Assembly (NCBI GenBank): GCA_038249195.1
Contig: JBBRWM010000003.1
Span: 124,001-188,000 of the forward strand
Direction: 5' to 3'
Source of the DNA: JAOUEA01 sp038249195
GTDB taxonomy: Bacteria; Actinomycetota; UBA4738; HRBIN12
DNA: 64,000 nt
The notes beneath the pieces were generated by a model. The model made no database searches and was not told the origin of the DNA. It saw nothing but the letters and a program-made list of their open reading frames with translations. The translations under genes and the position numbers were made by a program. Below, piece after piece: positions 24,459-32,096 of the stretch. The stretch's first letter is position 1; every line of letters begins with the position of its first letter.

Positions 24459-25886
24459 TCAGTCTCTGGCTCCTCCTGCGGGAAGTGTGAGCGACACTAT
24501 CGTTCCCGAACCGATGCGGCTGTCTAGGTCCACCTTGCCGCCTGAGGCAAGAACTCTTTCGGCAATCAATTGCAGCCCGAAATGGGCACTCTTTGCTTGT
24601 CGAGTGTCGAAGCCGATTCCGTCATCCGTCACGACGAGGCGCAAGACATTGCCATCTCGGAACTGTTTGACGGACACCCGGCTACCGCGTGAATGATGCG
24701 CCGCGTTGTTCATGGCCTCCCGCCCCACTTGATAAACCAGCAGCTGCTCGACTCGGCTAAGTCCTTGCTCGTCTCGAATATCTAGCTCGAACCTCGGCGA
24801 TCCGGCGGTTTCCAGCCCGTCAGCGACCGTGCGAAACCCGTTCTGCAGTCCGCCAGCCACCAGCATGGACTCTCTAAGTTCAATCATCATGCGACGAATG
24901 GCTTCCTGTGCCGCGGCGCTCGCGGAGAGCATTTCCGGCATATCGTTCTCCAGGTCAAGCAGTCTGCCCGAGCTAAGATCCTGTCTCAGAACCTGCGCGA
25001 GAAGATTCACTTTGAACAGGCAAGGGAGGACTTCATCATGCAGCTCGCCAGCGACGACCCTTCGTTCGTCGCGACGCTCCTCCACGGCTCGCTCGCTTGC
25101 AGCGACCAAAGCGATGTCCTTCTCCGCGATTCGTCTGGATATCTCATCCAGCCCTTGGGTCTGTAAGAACGTCTGCCTGGCGAGAGCGAGCGGGACCAGG
25201 AAGGCTACCGCTCCCCACATTCCGATGGCGTTCGTGAGCGTGGCCATGAGTAACGCCATTACTCCGAGCGTCGAGTATGTGAGCAGATATAGGGAAGGTA
25301 CGCCCGAAAACCAATGCCGTACCACGCCGATCGGATTAGTGCTCTCAACCAGCCCAGTAGCAACGCCCAGGATGACAAGGTTGAGCAAACAGTCCAAGAC
25401 CACCGCGAGCAGGGCAGGTGCCAATACGAGTGGCCAGCTCGTGAGCGGAATCCCGAAACTATGGAAGACAGCTGACGCCACCATGACGCAAAGTGCCACT
25501 TGGCTCCGGTTGAACAAGGCACGATCCCATCGGACTTCTCCGTGGAGCTCGCGTGGATCAACTGTGGCAAATAGCAGCAGGACGCCAGTCGCCGCGGGTG
25601 GCAGAGTGAGTGCCGCCGCCAGCGCAACGGTGAGTGACATCGTGAACGTGACGCGTCCCCAGAATTGCACCGGCGCCAGGTCGGCAGCCGCCACCAACAC
25701 GCCCCACACGATCATTTGCGGAATGAGGGGCGCAATCGCCCCCCACTCTCTGCCAGCGGCGACTATCACCAGAACAAAGACACTCAGAGTGAAGGCGAGC
25801 AGCCATGCTCGCGCTCCCAGAGGTGCCCAACTACCGGGAGCCCGAGAGCTCTCCCCCTGCTCGCGCTCTGCAGCCGTTGCTGACAT
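24459..25886 (-). CDS. Membrane sensor histidine kinase, HisKA_3 (NarL-type), copy 2
   Basis: 475 residues; the ATG has a GGGAGGGG ribosome site. Same architecture as the kinase at 22576-24120: about 235 residues of closely spaced membrane helices, a linker (EISRRIAEKDIALVAASE), HisKA_3 with the phospho-His at about 283 (GELHDEVLP) and an ATPase with N box REAMNNAAHHSRG and G box DDGIGFD. DPREL and LFNRSQVALCVMVASAVFH align closely with copy 1, so the two arose by duplication and then diverged strongly. GC is lower than in the rest of the window. No NarL-type regulator is next to it; the adjacent regulator at 26030 is OmpR-type with its own kinase. Confidence 0.88.
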   Translation of the reverse strand: MSATAAEREQGESSRAPGSWAPLGARAWLLAFTLSVFVLVIVAAGREWGAIAPLIPQMIVWGVLVAAADLAPVQFWGRVTFTMSLTVALAAALTLPPAATGVLLLFATVDPRELHGEVRWDRALFNRSQVALCVMVASAVFHSFGIPLTSWPLVLAPALLAVVLDCLLNLVILGVATGLVESTNPIGVVRHWFSGVPSLYLLTYSTLGVMALLMATLTNAIGMWGAVAFLVPLALARQTFLQTQGLDEISRRIAEKDIALVAASERAVEERRDERRVVAGELHDEVLPCLFKVNLLAQVLRQDLSSGRLLDLENDMPEMLSASAAAQEAIRRMMIELRESMLVAGGLQNGFRTVADGLETAGSPRFELDIRDEQGLSRVEQLLVYQVGREAMNNAAHHSRGSRVSVKQFRDGNVLRLVVTDDGIGFDTRQAKSAHFGLQLIAERVLASGGKVDLDSRIGSGTIVSLTLPAGGARD

Positions 25887-26017
25887 GAGACCCCTCCCTC
25901 TCTCGCGTCATGTCGCCCCGGACGCCCATGTCGGCTCTTTGGCCTAGGGCTAGTTGTACCCAACTCCACCGACACGGAGCAAGGTGACGGAAGAACTAGA
26001 GAGACAAAAGGTCGCGC

Positions 26018-26023
26018 TACCAT
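26018..26023 (+). promoter_or_regulatory. -10 box TACCAT of leaderless promoter
   Basis: TACCAT ends six bases before the ATG at 26030 of the response regulator gene. Confidence 0.55.
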
Positions 26024-26029
26024 CAACGC

Positions 26030-26722
26030 ATGAAACCTCGAGTCCTGGTCGTCGAGGACGAGGAGGCCATCGCCGAACCCCTCGCCGAGCACCTGGCGCG
26101 CGAGGGGTTCGAGCCCGTGGTCACGAACACCCTCGAAGCCGCCGGTGCGGCGTTCCGTCGACAGACGCCCGACCTAGTCCTGTTGGACGTCATGCTCCCC
26201 GACGGCGACGGACGGGACCTCTGCCGAGAGATCCGCAAGGGATCCGACATCCCGATCATCATGCTCACGGCTCGTGGGGAGGAGGTCGATCGCATCGTGG
26301 GCCTGGAACTCGGCGCCGACGACTACGTGGTGAAGCCGTTCAGTGCCGCGGAGTTGGTGGCCAGGATGCGGGCGATCATGCGCCGCGGCAGGGCGACAGC
26401 TCGCATGGGGGTCCTCGCGGTGGGAGCCGTGGCTCTCGACCCCGCCGCGCGCACCGTGCTCAAGGGCGGAGAACCCGTGGACCTTGCCGCAAAGGAGTTC
26501 GACCTGCTCAACATGTTGATGGCCAATGCCGGGCAGGTGTCCAAACGCGAGGACATCATGGACGAGGTCTGGGATCCGCATTGGTTCGGACCGACCAAGA
26601 CGTTGGACGTTCACATCTCGTGGCTGCGCAAGAAGCTGGAGGACGATCCCTCGGAACCCCGCTACATCACCACGGTGCGTGGCGTGGGGTTCCGTTTCGC
26701 GGCATCCGAGGACTTCGCCTAG
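26030..26722 (+). CDS. OmpR/PhoB-family response regulator
   Basis: 230 residues. The receiver domain shows the acidic pair at VVEDEE, the phospho-acceptor Asp in LLDVMLPDGDG, the Thr in MLTARGEE and the Lys in VKPFS. A short linker leads to a winged-helix output domain with the recognition region TLDVHISWLRKKLEDDP and the wing YITTVRGVGFRF. It controls transcription after phosphorylation by the membrane kinase encoded 29 bases downstream. The input signal and targets are not known. A tandem CTTA(A/G)C repeat 3 kb away could be one site but is unproven. Confidence 0.94.
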   Translation: MKPRVLVVEDEEAIAEPLAEHLAREGFEPVVTNTLEAAGAAFRRQTPDLVLLDVMLPDGDGRDLCREIRKGSDIPIIMLTARGEEVDRIVGLELGADDYVVKPFSAAELVARMRAIMRRGRATARMGVLAVGAVALDPAARTVLKGGEPVDLAAKEFDLLNMLMANAGQVSKREDIMDEVWDPHWFGPTKTLDVHISWLRKKLEDDPSEPRYITTVRGVGFRFAASEDFA

Positions 26723-26751
26723 CAGGCCCCCGCCGCCGAGAGGAGAGCGCC

Positions 26752-28197
26752 ACGAAGGTCCGCACGCGGCTCGTCCTGGCTTTCGGCTACATCCTCCTGG
26801 TGGTGATCGTGGCCCTCACGATCCCGCTGGCCATCAACCTGGGGGCGCGAGCTCGAACCGAGGTGGAGGATCAGGCGTTGCTCGCAGCGCAGACGATCGC
26901 CGCGGGGATCGGAAAGGAGGGCCTGAAGGCCGGACCACCCCTGAACCACCAAGTGTCGGGCTACGCCCTGGAGGTCGACGGACGCGTATTGGTCGTCGAC
27001 GGCGATGGGCAGGTCCTCGCGGACTCGGACAACGAGGCCGTGGGCCTGGACTACGCAACCTGCCGCCGTCCGGAGATCCTCACCGCCTTAGGCATGGCGT
27101 GCGCACCCGATGGCACGATCACCCAGGTTCCCGCCCAATCCAACACCCTCATCCGCTTCAGCCAAACAGAGAACGCCGACCTTCAGCTCGCGGCCGCCCC
27201 GGTGCTCGACGAGAGCAAGGTCGCGGGCGCCGTGAGGATCACCCGCAACATCAAGGACGTGAATGACGCTGTGCGCACGGTGCGCATCGGTATCGTGGTG
27301 ATCGGGTTGATCGGCCTCCTGGCCGGGATGCTGATCGCGTTCGCGTTGGCCAACTCTTTGGCCCGGCCCTTGGTCCGCCTCGCCGATGCAGCTCGCAAGC
27401 TCGGCGACGGGGACCTGACCGCCCGGGTGGGCGACGTAGGAGGGGCGCGTGAAGTGAAGGATCTCGGCGAATCGTTCGACGAGATGGCCGACCGTATGGA
27501 ACGGACCGTCCGCGCGCAGCGGGAATTCGTGGCGAACGCCTCCCACCAGCTGCGAACGCCGCTCACCGCGATGAAGCTTCGGCTGGAGACCGCCGAGGGT
27601 GATGCGCGCGATCCCGAACAGAAGCGGCAGCTCCACGCGGCCGACCTCGAGATGGATCGACTCGCCGACACCGTCGATCGCATGCTCGTCATGGCGAACA
27701 ACATCGAGCAGGGAACTGCGAACCCCGTGGAGCTGCTGGAGGTGGCCCAGCGAGCGGCCATGCGATGGAACGAGCGCGCTCGCCGGCACGACGCCGCTGT
27801 GACCGTCGGCGGCGAAGGAGGGACAGCCCTCAGCAACGCCGTGGACCTGGACCAGATCGTGGACAACCTGATCGACAACGGACTGGCCTACGGAGCCGGC
27901 CCGATCGAGATCGAGGCGGGACGTCGCGGCGATCGCGTCTATCTTGCCGTCCGAGATCATGGCGGCGGCATCCCCGCGCCGGAACAAGCACGAGTGACTG
28001 AACGGTTCTACCGCGGACGGGGGACGCCCACCGGCGGCTCGGGGCTAGGGCTCGCCATCGCCCGGGACCTCATCGAGAAGTGGGGTGGCACCCTCGCCGT
28101 CGGCGACGCGGAGGGGGGCGGCGCTCTGATCGAGCTTCAACTGCGCGCCGCCTCGCCGACAGACGGATCCGCCGACCGTAAAGGAGTACACACGTGA
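26752..28197 (+). CDS. HAMP-containing sensor histidine kinase (EnvZ type), apparent ACG start
   Basis: 481 residues if initiated at ACG 26752. Two helices (about 9-30 and 178-200) bracket an external domain of about 145 residues; a HAMP region follows (LADAARKLGDGDLTARVG), then HisKA with FVANASHQLRTPL (phospho-His) and an HATPase with DNLIDNGLAYG, DHGGGIP and GGSGLGLAIA. It pairs with the regulator just upstream. The frame is open upstream, but the only codon that fits the usual MKVRTRL-type start and the GAGAGGAG ribosome site (26738-26745 region) is ACG. There is no in-frame ATG or GTG nearby. This is either non-canonical initiation or a T-to-C change or sequencing error. Confidence 0.88.
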   Translation, partial: TKVRTRLVLAFGYILLVVIVALTIPLAINLGARARTEVEDQALLAAQTIAAGIGKEGLKAGPPLNHQVSGYALEVDGRVLVVDGDGQVLADSDNEAVGLDYATCRRPEILTALGMACAPDGTITQVPAQSNTLIRFSQTENADLQLAAAPVLDESKVAGAVRITRNIKDVNDAVRTVRIGIVVIGLIGLLAGMLIAFALANSLARPLVRLADAARKLGDGDLTARVGDVGGAREVKDLGESFDEMADRMERTVRAQREFVANASHQLRTPLTAMKLRLETAEGDARDPEQKRQLHAADLEMDRLADTVDRMLVMANNIEQGTANPVELLEVAQRAAMRWNERARRHDAAVTVGGEGGTALSNAVDLDQIVDNLIDNGLAYGAGPIEIEAGRRGDRVYLAVRDHGGGIPAPEQARVTERFYRGRGTPTGGSGLGLAIARDLIEKWGGTLAVGDAEGGGALIELQLRAASPTDGSADRKGVHT

Positions 28198-28820
28198 CCA
28201 TCGACCCATCGCCGACAGACCGCGTAGAGCTCTGGGTCGACCCGTCGTGCCCGTGGTGCTGGCAGACAGCCTCGTGGCTCCGCGACCTGCGCGATCGCGG
28301 GCATGTCGCCATCGCGTGGCGGCTGTTCAGTCTCGAGCTGAACGCGTCCGGGCCCGACGCCGAGTTCTGGGAGGCGTCGGCCTACTTCGGCGAGGCCCAC
28401 ACCGCTTTGGCCCTCGCCAGACGCGAAGGTGGGGACGCCGCGTTCGAGGCGCTCTACGTTGCGCTCGGCACTCTCGTCCATGACCGGCACCATGACGCAT
28501 CGCCGCAGCTGTTCCGCGACGCGGCGGCCGATGCGGGACTCACTGGCATCGTCGAGCGCTCCGTGAGCGATGCTTCCGTCGTGGCGGAGCTCATGGACGC
28601 GCAGAGGCAGGCCCGAGACCGCAGCGTCTTCGGCGTCCCCACGCTCACGGTGGCGGGCTCCAAGCCGATCTACGGTCCCATCCTGCCCGTCGCCCCCGCG
28701 GGGGACGACGCCGTCGGGTGGTGGGAGCACGTGCGTTGGCTCGCCGCGCGCCCCGACTTCTTCGAGCTGAAACGCTGGCCTCGGGACCTTCGCCCGGGAC
28801 AGGCACCTCCGGTCTCTTGA
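28194..28820 (+). CDS. DsbA-fold thiol oxidoreductase, mycothiol-dependent nitroreductase-like
   Basis: 208 residues from a GTG overlapping the kinase stop (GTGA). The thioredoxin-like active site CPWC lies at residues 19-22 (VDPSCPWCWQT), a cis-Pro motif GVPTLTV comes late, and the helical insert matches DsbA/FrnE-type proteins. Actinobacterial relatives such as Rv2466c use a similar CPWC site with mycothiol as reductant. No signal peptide is present, so it acts in the cytosol. Coupled translation with a two-component pair could mean that it responds to the same stress, but that is inference. Its 3' end runs into a tRNA-like fragment. Confidence 0.85.
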   Translation: MTIDPSPTDRVELWVDPSCPWCWQTASWLRDLRDRGHVAIAWRLFSLELNASGPDAEFWEASAYFGEAHTALALARREGGDAAFEALYVALGTLVHDRHHDASPQLFRDAAADAGLTGIVERSVSDASVVAELMDAQRQARDRSVFGVPTLTVAGSKPIYGPILPVAPAGDDAVGWWEHVRWLAARPDFFELKRWPRDLRPGQAPPVS

Positions 28821-28855
28821 CCCGAAGGTGGTGGGTTCAACGCCCACCCCCCCAG
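28811..28855 (+). pseudogene. tRNA 3'-half relic (T-arm and decayed anticodon arm)
   Basis: GTGGG-TTCAACG-CCCAC (28831-28847) is a perfect T-arm with a near-consensus T-loop, followed by seven bases CCCCCCA in acceptor position. Upstream, CTCTTGA has the layout of a Lys-type anticodon loop, but its stem keeps only three of five pairs, and no D-arm or 5' acceptor strand is found. It overlaps the end of the preceding coding sequence. This fits a leftover integration site or decayed gene, not a working tRNA. Confidence 0.5.
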
Positions 28856-29211
28856 CCTGGCGGTCAGGCAGCCGTCGATCGAGAATGGCAGTCCTTCGAC
28901 TCGCGCCACGACCTCACGGCTACCGTCGGTGCCGAAGGCCAGCACCTGACCTGCCAACCAGTCCGCACATCCGGAAGCATCCGCAGACACTCACCCATCT
29001 GGGTCTCGGCCGCGAAGATGTCGGTCACGCGTTACAAGACTGTCACCGACGCCGGTTCTCAAGGTCCGCCGCGGACACCCCTGATGTCCACTCCGCGACC
29101 CGGCCGGCGTTGGGTGCGACCGATCCGTCGAAGCACGATACGCTGGCGGGGACGACGCCGGTTCGAGGTGGGCGGGCGTCTATGCCTCTGGCGTCAACTG
29201 GAGGGCCTCTT
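28856..29211. other. Gene-free stretch after the tRNA relic
   Basis: About 356 bases without a coding sequence I can support. Frames are open on the plus strand but have no family character or ribosome site until the VOC gene. TACGCT near 29139-29144 is a plausible -10 element for that gene. Together with the tRNA relic at its left edge, it may be scar DNA from a lost insertion. Confidence 0.4.
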
Positions 29212-29619
29212 GTGCCGACGGTAAGCGTGCGCTACATCGTTCACGATGTTGACGATGCGATCCGGTTCTATTGCGATCACCTCGGCTTCGAGGAGGTGAT
29301 GCATCCCGCGCCGTCATTTGCAATGCTCCATCGTGGTGACCTTCGGCTTGTGCTGAGCTCGACTGGTGGTGGTCCAGGCGGTGGACAAGCGATGCCCGAC
29401 GGAACCGTGCCGGAACCGGGAGGATGGAACCGCTTCTCGCTGGAAGTGACCGGGCTCGAAGATCTTGTCGCGATGCTTGCGGCGACCGGCGCGCACTTTC
29501 GCAACGACATCGTCGACGGCGTCGGCGGACGACAGATCCTCGTCGACGATCCGTCCGGCAATCCCGTCGAGCTGTTCGAACCGTCTTTGCCGGAGGCGAA
29601 GCTCGCGCAGCCGAGCTGA
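29212..29619 (+). CDS. Glyoxalase/VOC-superfamily protein
   Basis: 135 residues from the GTG at 29212, selected because GGAGGG ends six bases before it and the fold starts immediately (VSVRYIVHDVDDAIRFYCDHLGFE). The DPSGNPVELFEP ending with its metal-ligand Glu is the classical VOC C-terminus, and a central FSLEV strand is present. VOC proteins include glyoxalase I, dioxygenases and antibiotic-binding proteins; the reaction here cannot be told. One expected metal His in the first module appears to be His9 (IVHDV). Confidence 0.85.
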   Translation: MPTVSVRYIVHDVDDAIRFYCDHLGFEEVMHPAPSFAMLHRGDLRLVLSSTGGGPGGGQAMPDGTVPEPGGWNRFSLEVTGLEDLVAMLAATGAHFRNDIVDGVGGRQILVDDPSGNPVELFEPSLPEAKLAQPS

Positions 29620-29743
29620 CCCGCAGCCGGTGTATGAGGACAATCACGCCAACAGTCCCGACGAGTGTCGCAGTGGGATGACGAAATGGGTGCCCGGGTC
29701 GTCTCTTCCGGCCTCGGTGAAGCCGCAGGCCCGGTGTCGGTCT

Positions 29744-29760
29744 CTTAACCCAGCCTTAGC
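29744..29760 (+). promoter_or_regulatory. Tandem CTTA(A/G)C repeat, 11-base spacing
   Basis: CTTAAC (29744-29749) and CTTAGC (29755-29760) are direct repeats one helical turn apart, 12 bases before a leaderless -10 box. This is the layout bound by OmpR-family dimers, as near the -35 position. The binding protein is not known. Confidence 0.4.
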
Positions 29761-29771
29761 GTGGTGCGGTC

Positions 29772-29777
29772 TACCCT
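29772..29777 (+). promoter_or_regulatory. -10 box TACCCT of leaderless promoter
   Basis: TACCCT ends six bases before the ATG at 29784. Confidence 0.55.
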
Positions 29778-29783
29778 TCGCGG

Positions 29784-30233
29784 ATGAGACGGGGCGTGAT
29801 CATCGCGCTGTATGCGCTCGGGGGCGCGGGCGTCGCCATGGCGTTATCGTTCGCGACCTTCTCGCTGGCCGGGCACGGGCTGAGCCAGCCTGCCAGCCAG
29901 ATCCACGCCGTTGGGCAGAGCACCGAGGCCGCCGCCACGAAACCCACCTCCAAGGAGCCCTGGACGCCCACGTGGGAACCCGCGCCACCTCATCACCATC
30001 AGCACGCGCACGCGGGGCCCTCGCAGGCCGTCGCCCCCACGGGCGGCTCGAGTGGGGGAGGCTCCGCCGCCGCGGCTCCGGCCTCCGGCACCGGGACGGA
30101 GCAAGATCATGGGTCGGGCAGCTCCGGCTCGTCGAAAGGCGGCGGGGGCGCGTCATCGCCGAGCCCTTCCTCGGGAGGCGGAGACGATCACGGCGGAGAT
30201 GGCAAGGGTGGGGGCGGCGGAGGAGACGACTGA
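29784..30233 (+). CDS. Low-complexity exported protein, His- and Gly-rich
   Basis: 149 residues. One hydrophobic segment (about 4-28) acts as signal or anchor. The rest has no hydrophobic core: a Pro/His patch (PPHHHQHAHAG) near residue 70, then Gly/Ser/Ala-rich repeats and a tail of GGGDDHGGDG type. It is probably disordered and extracytoplasmic. The His and Asp content could bind divalent metal, but that is only composition. It has its own promoter with a tandem repeat just upstream. No homologous family recognised, and low-complexity coding makes it hard to judge. Confidence 0.55.
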   Translation: MRRGVIIALYALGGAGVAMALSFATFSLAGHGLSQPASQIHAVGQSTEAAATKPTSKEPWTPTWEPAPPHHHQHAHAGPSQAVAPTGGSSGGGSAAAAPASGTGTEQDHGSGSSGSSKGGGGASSPSPSSGGGDDHGGDGKGGGGGGDD

Positions 30234-30273
30234 GCCGCGCCTCGACTCCCTCGCGTGAGAGGATGACGGGGCC

Positions 30274-30696
30274 ATGACCGCCGATCCTCGCCGACACGAC
30301 GTCTGGGGCGACGACCCGGAAGAACGAGACGCCGACGCCGTCGTGGCGGAGATCGTCGCCACTGAGCCAGAGCTCGCGCGACGTTGGCACGACCATCCAG
30401 CCGTGGTGCCGTTCAAGGCGGTGGCTCGCTTCATCGGGCGCAACGCACGACGTATCGCCGTCACCATCGCCGGCGTGGTCGTGCTGCTCGTGGGCATCGC
30501 CGGGCTCATCCTGCCCATCCTGCCTGGCTGGGCGCTCATCTTCGTGGGCCTCGGGATCCTGGCCACCGAATACGTCTGGGCGCGGCGGCTCCTGATGAAG
30601 GCCAAGGAGACGGCGATCGCCGCGAAGGACAAGGCGCTCGCCCGCAAGGATGCGCACGCGGCGAAGAAGGAGGCCAAACGGTCGGGAACATCCTGA
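30274..30696 (+). CDS. PGPGW-family transmembrane protein
   Basis: 140 residues. Two closely packed helices (about 60-82 and 85-105) surround LPILPGWALIFVGLGILA, matching the PGPGW motif family of putative membrane proteins, followed by TEYVWARRLLMKAKE. The N-terminus is acidic and soluble, and the C-terminal 35 residues are Lys/Ala-rich and probably helical. Function unknown; such proteins occur widely in actinobacteria. No clear ribosome site precedes the ATG. Confidence 0.75.
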   Translation: MTADPRRHDVWGDDPEERDADAVVAEIVATEPELARRWHDHPAVVPFKAVARFIGRNARRIAVTIAGVVVLLVGIAGLILPILPGWALIFVGLGILATEYVWARRLLMKAKETAIAAKDKALARKDAHAAKKEAKRSGTS

Positions 30697-30754
30697 TCGG
30701 CACGCCACCAAGGTCGTTGATTTCCCCACACATCGCTTTTGCCCGTCTCACGCG

Positions 30755-30760
30755 TACCCT
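30755..30760 (+). promoter_or_regulatory. -10 box TACCCT of leaderless promoter
   Basis: TACCCT ends six bases before the GTG at 30767, and supports that start. Confidence 0.55.
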
Positions 30761-30766
30761 GCACGA

Positions 30767-31165
30767 GTGTTCCGCGGGATTCTGATTGCCGTCGCAGTTT
30801 CCTTGGCGCTGTGGCTGGCGGCTGTCTTGATCCTGCTGGCTCTTGGTCGGCGAGCCCAGGCTCGTGAGCTTGCGACGCTGATACCGAACCTGGCGATCCT
30901 GTTCCGCGGTCTTCTAGGTGATCGCCGCGTCGCACGAACAAGCAAGGCATGGCTCTGGTTCGCTCTGGCGTGGCTGGTGTCCCCGCTGGACTTGGTCCCC
31001 GAGTTCATCCCGATCGCCGGGCCCCTGGACGACGCCATCGTCGCAGCTCTGGTGCTCCGGCACGTCCTCCGCCGCACCGATCGCGACGTCCTCGCCGCGC
31101 ACTGGCGCGGAGACCCGTCAACCCTTGACACCATCATCCGGCTCGGCGGCGGCCTCAAAGGGTGA
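30767..31165 (+). CDS. DUF1232 membrane protein
   Basis: 132 residues from a GTG placed by its leaderless promoter. One N-terminal helix (about 3-25), then the DUF1232 core WLVSPLDLVPEFIPIAGPLDD with the following helix AIVAALVLRHVLRR. This family of small membrane proteins has the conserved SP-x-D-x-x-P motif and no established function. The tail is soluble. It is not linked to its neighbours by spacing. Confidence 0.8.
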   Translation: MFRGILIAVAVSLALWLAAVLILLALGRRAQARELATLIPNLAILFRGLLGDRRVARTSKAWLWFALAWLVSPLDLVPEFIPIAGPLDDAIVAALVLRHVLRRTDRDVLAAHWRGDPSTLDTIIRLGGGLKG

Positions 31166-31432
31166 TGCCGGCCGTCGCTTCCCAAGCCTTCACCGTGCGC
31201 GAAGTCGGAACACCAATCGCTCTGGCACTGGTTCGAGCTCTCGCTTTTCCTGAAGACGCCTGTGTCGATCGCCAGGAGTGCTGCCGTGTCCTCATCCTCC
31301 AGCACGAATCCCAAGCCACGCTCTTGATCGGTACACCGACATGTGCCTCAGTTCCCAAGGGATCGCCGTCGTCGAAGGAGGGCGTATGGTCACTCCATCT
31401 TGAGACCAGCGTGTCCCGAAAGGTAGGTCGAA

Positions 31433-32032
31433 GTGTCTGCATCGGTGCTCTTCATGTCGATGTCCCTCGACGGGTACATCGCGGGCCCGAACGATGAACC
31501 CGGCAACCCCGGCGGCGACGGCTTCGAGCGGCTGCACGAGTGGTTCGTCTCTCCGGACGGGGAGTTCGTCCGGCCGTCCGGTCTCGCCGGGGAGTTGATG
31601 GACGAATGGAACGCGACCGGCGCGGTGCTCGTGGGACGACGCACCGTAGAGCAGGTCGATCACTGGGGCGGTGCTCACCACGGTGTCCCGATCTTCGTGC
31701 CCAGTCACCGGCCGCCTGGCCCGTCGGTTGCGAACTATCCGCTGGTGACGTACGTGACCGACGGGATCGTCAGCGCCATGGCACAGGCCAAGGCCGCCGC
31801 CTTGGACCGAAACGTGATGGTGCATGGCGCATTCACGGCGCAGCGAGCGCTTGAGGCCGGGGTGCTGGACGAGTTGCAGATCCATCAGATCCCGGTGTTG
31901 TTCGGTGGTGGCCGTCGGCTGTTCGAGGTGTTGCCTTCGCGCGTCGAGTTGGAGATCGTTCGGGTGATTGACACGCCGGAGGCACCCATATCCGCTACCG
32001 CATCCGTCGCTGAGCCGGTCGGCGATCGGTGA
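31433..32032 (+). CDS. RibD_C/dihydrofolate reductase-family protein, frameshifted C-terminus
   Basis: 199 residues from a GTG with GAAAGG upstream. FMSMSLDGYIAGPNDEPG at the start and VLVGRRTVEQVDHWGG, then LQIHQIPVLFGGGRRLFE, are standard for the RibD_C-like reductase group that uses NADPH on small substrates. The end departs from the family: reading one base shifted after VIDTPEA gives THIRYRIRR and a stop at 32011-32013, exactly the usual finish. The sequence therefore lacks one base near 31983, replacing the last nine residues by 16 unrelated ones. The change is small enough that the protein may still work. Confidence 0.82.
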   Translation: MSASVLFMSMSLDGYIAGPNDEPGNPGGDGFERLHEWFVSPDGEFVRPSGLAGELMDEWNATGAVLVGRRTVEQVDHWGGAHHGVPIFVPSHRPPGPSVANYPLVTYVTDGIVSAMAQAKAAALDRNVMVHGAFTAQRALEAGVLDELQIHQIPVLFGGGRRLFEVLPSRVELEIVRVIDTPEAPISATASVAEPVGDR

Positions 32033-32096
32033 GAGACATCGTCGGTACCGGAGACACGCGTGCGGGTCGCCCTACCTGAAATGGCTCCCCGTAGAA

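Noticed and set aside
28137..28847. Minus-strand frame beginning MGVEPTTFGSRD
   Set aside because: GVEPTT-type starts are a known artefact of translating the complement of a tRNA T-arm; this instead led to the tRNA relic call.
28818..28850. TGA plus hairpin as a selenocysteine codon with SECIS
   Set aside because: Read-through of this TGA leads into a frame without conservation, and the hairpin is explained by the T-arm sequence.
28811..28855. Possible selC (tRNA-Sec), given selA and selB in the window
   Set aside because: No 5' half, no long variable arm and no TCA in an anticodon loop on the plus strand.
31155..31442. Minus-strand frame in the 31.2-31.4 kb spacer
   Set aside because: Frames are open on the minus strand but switch without a consistent product; no motif or ribosome site supports a gene.
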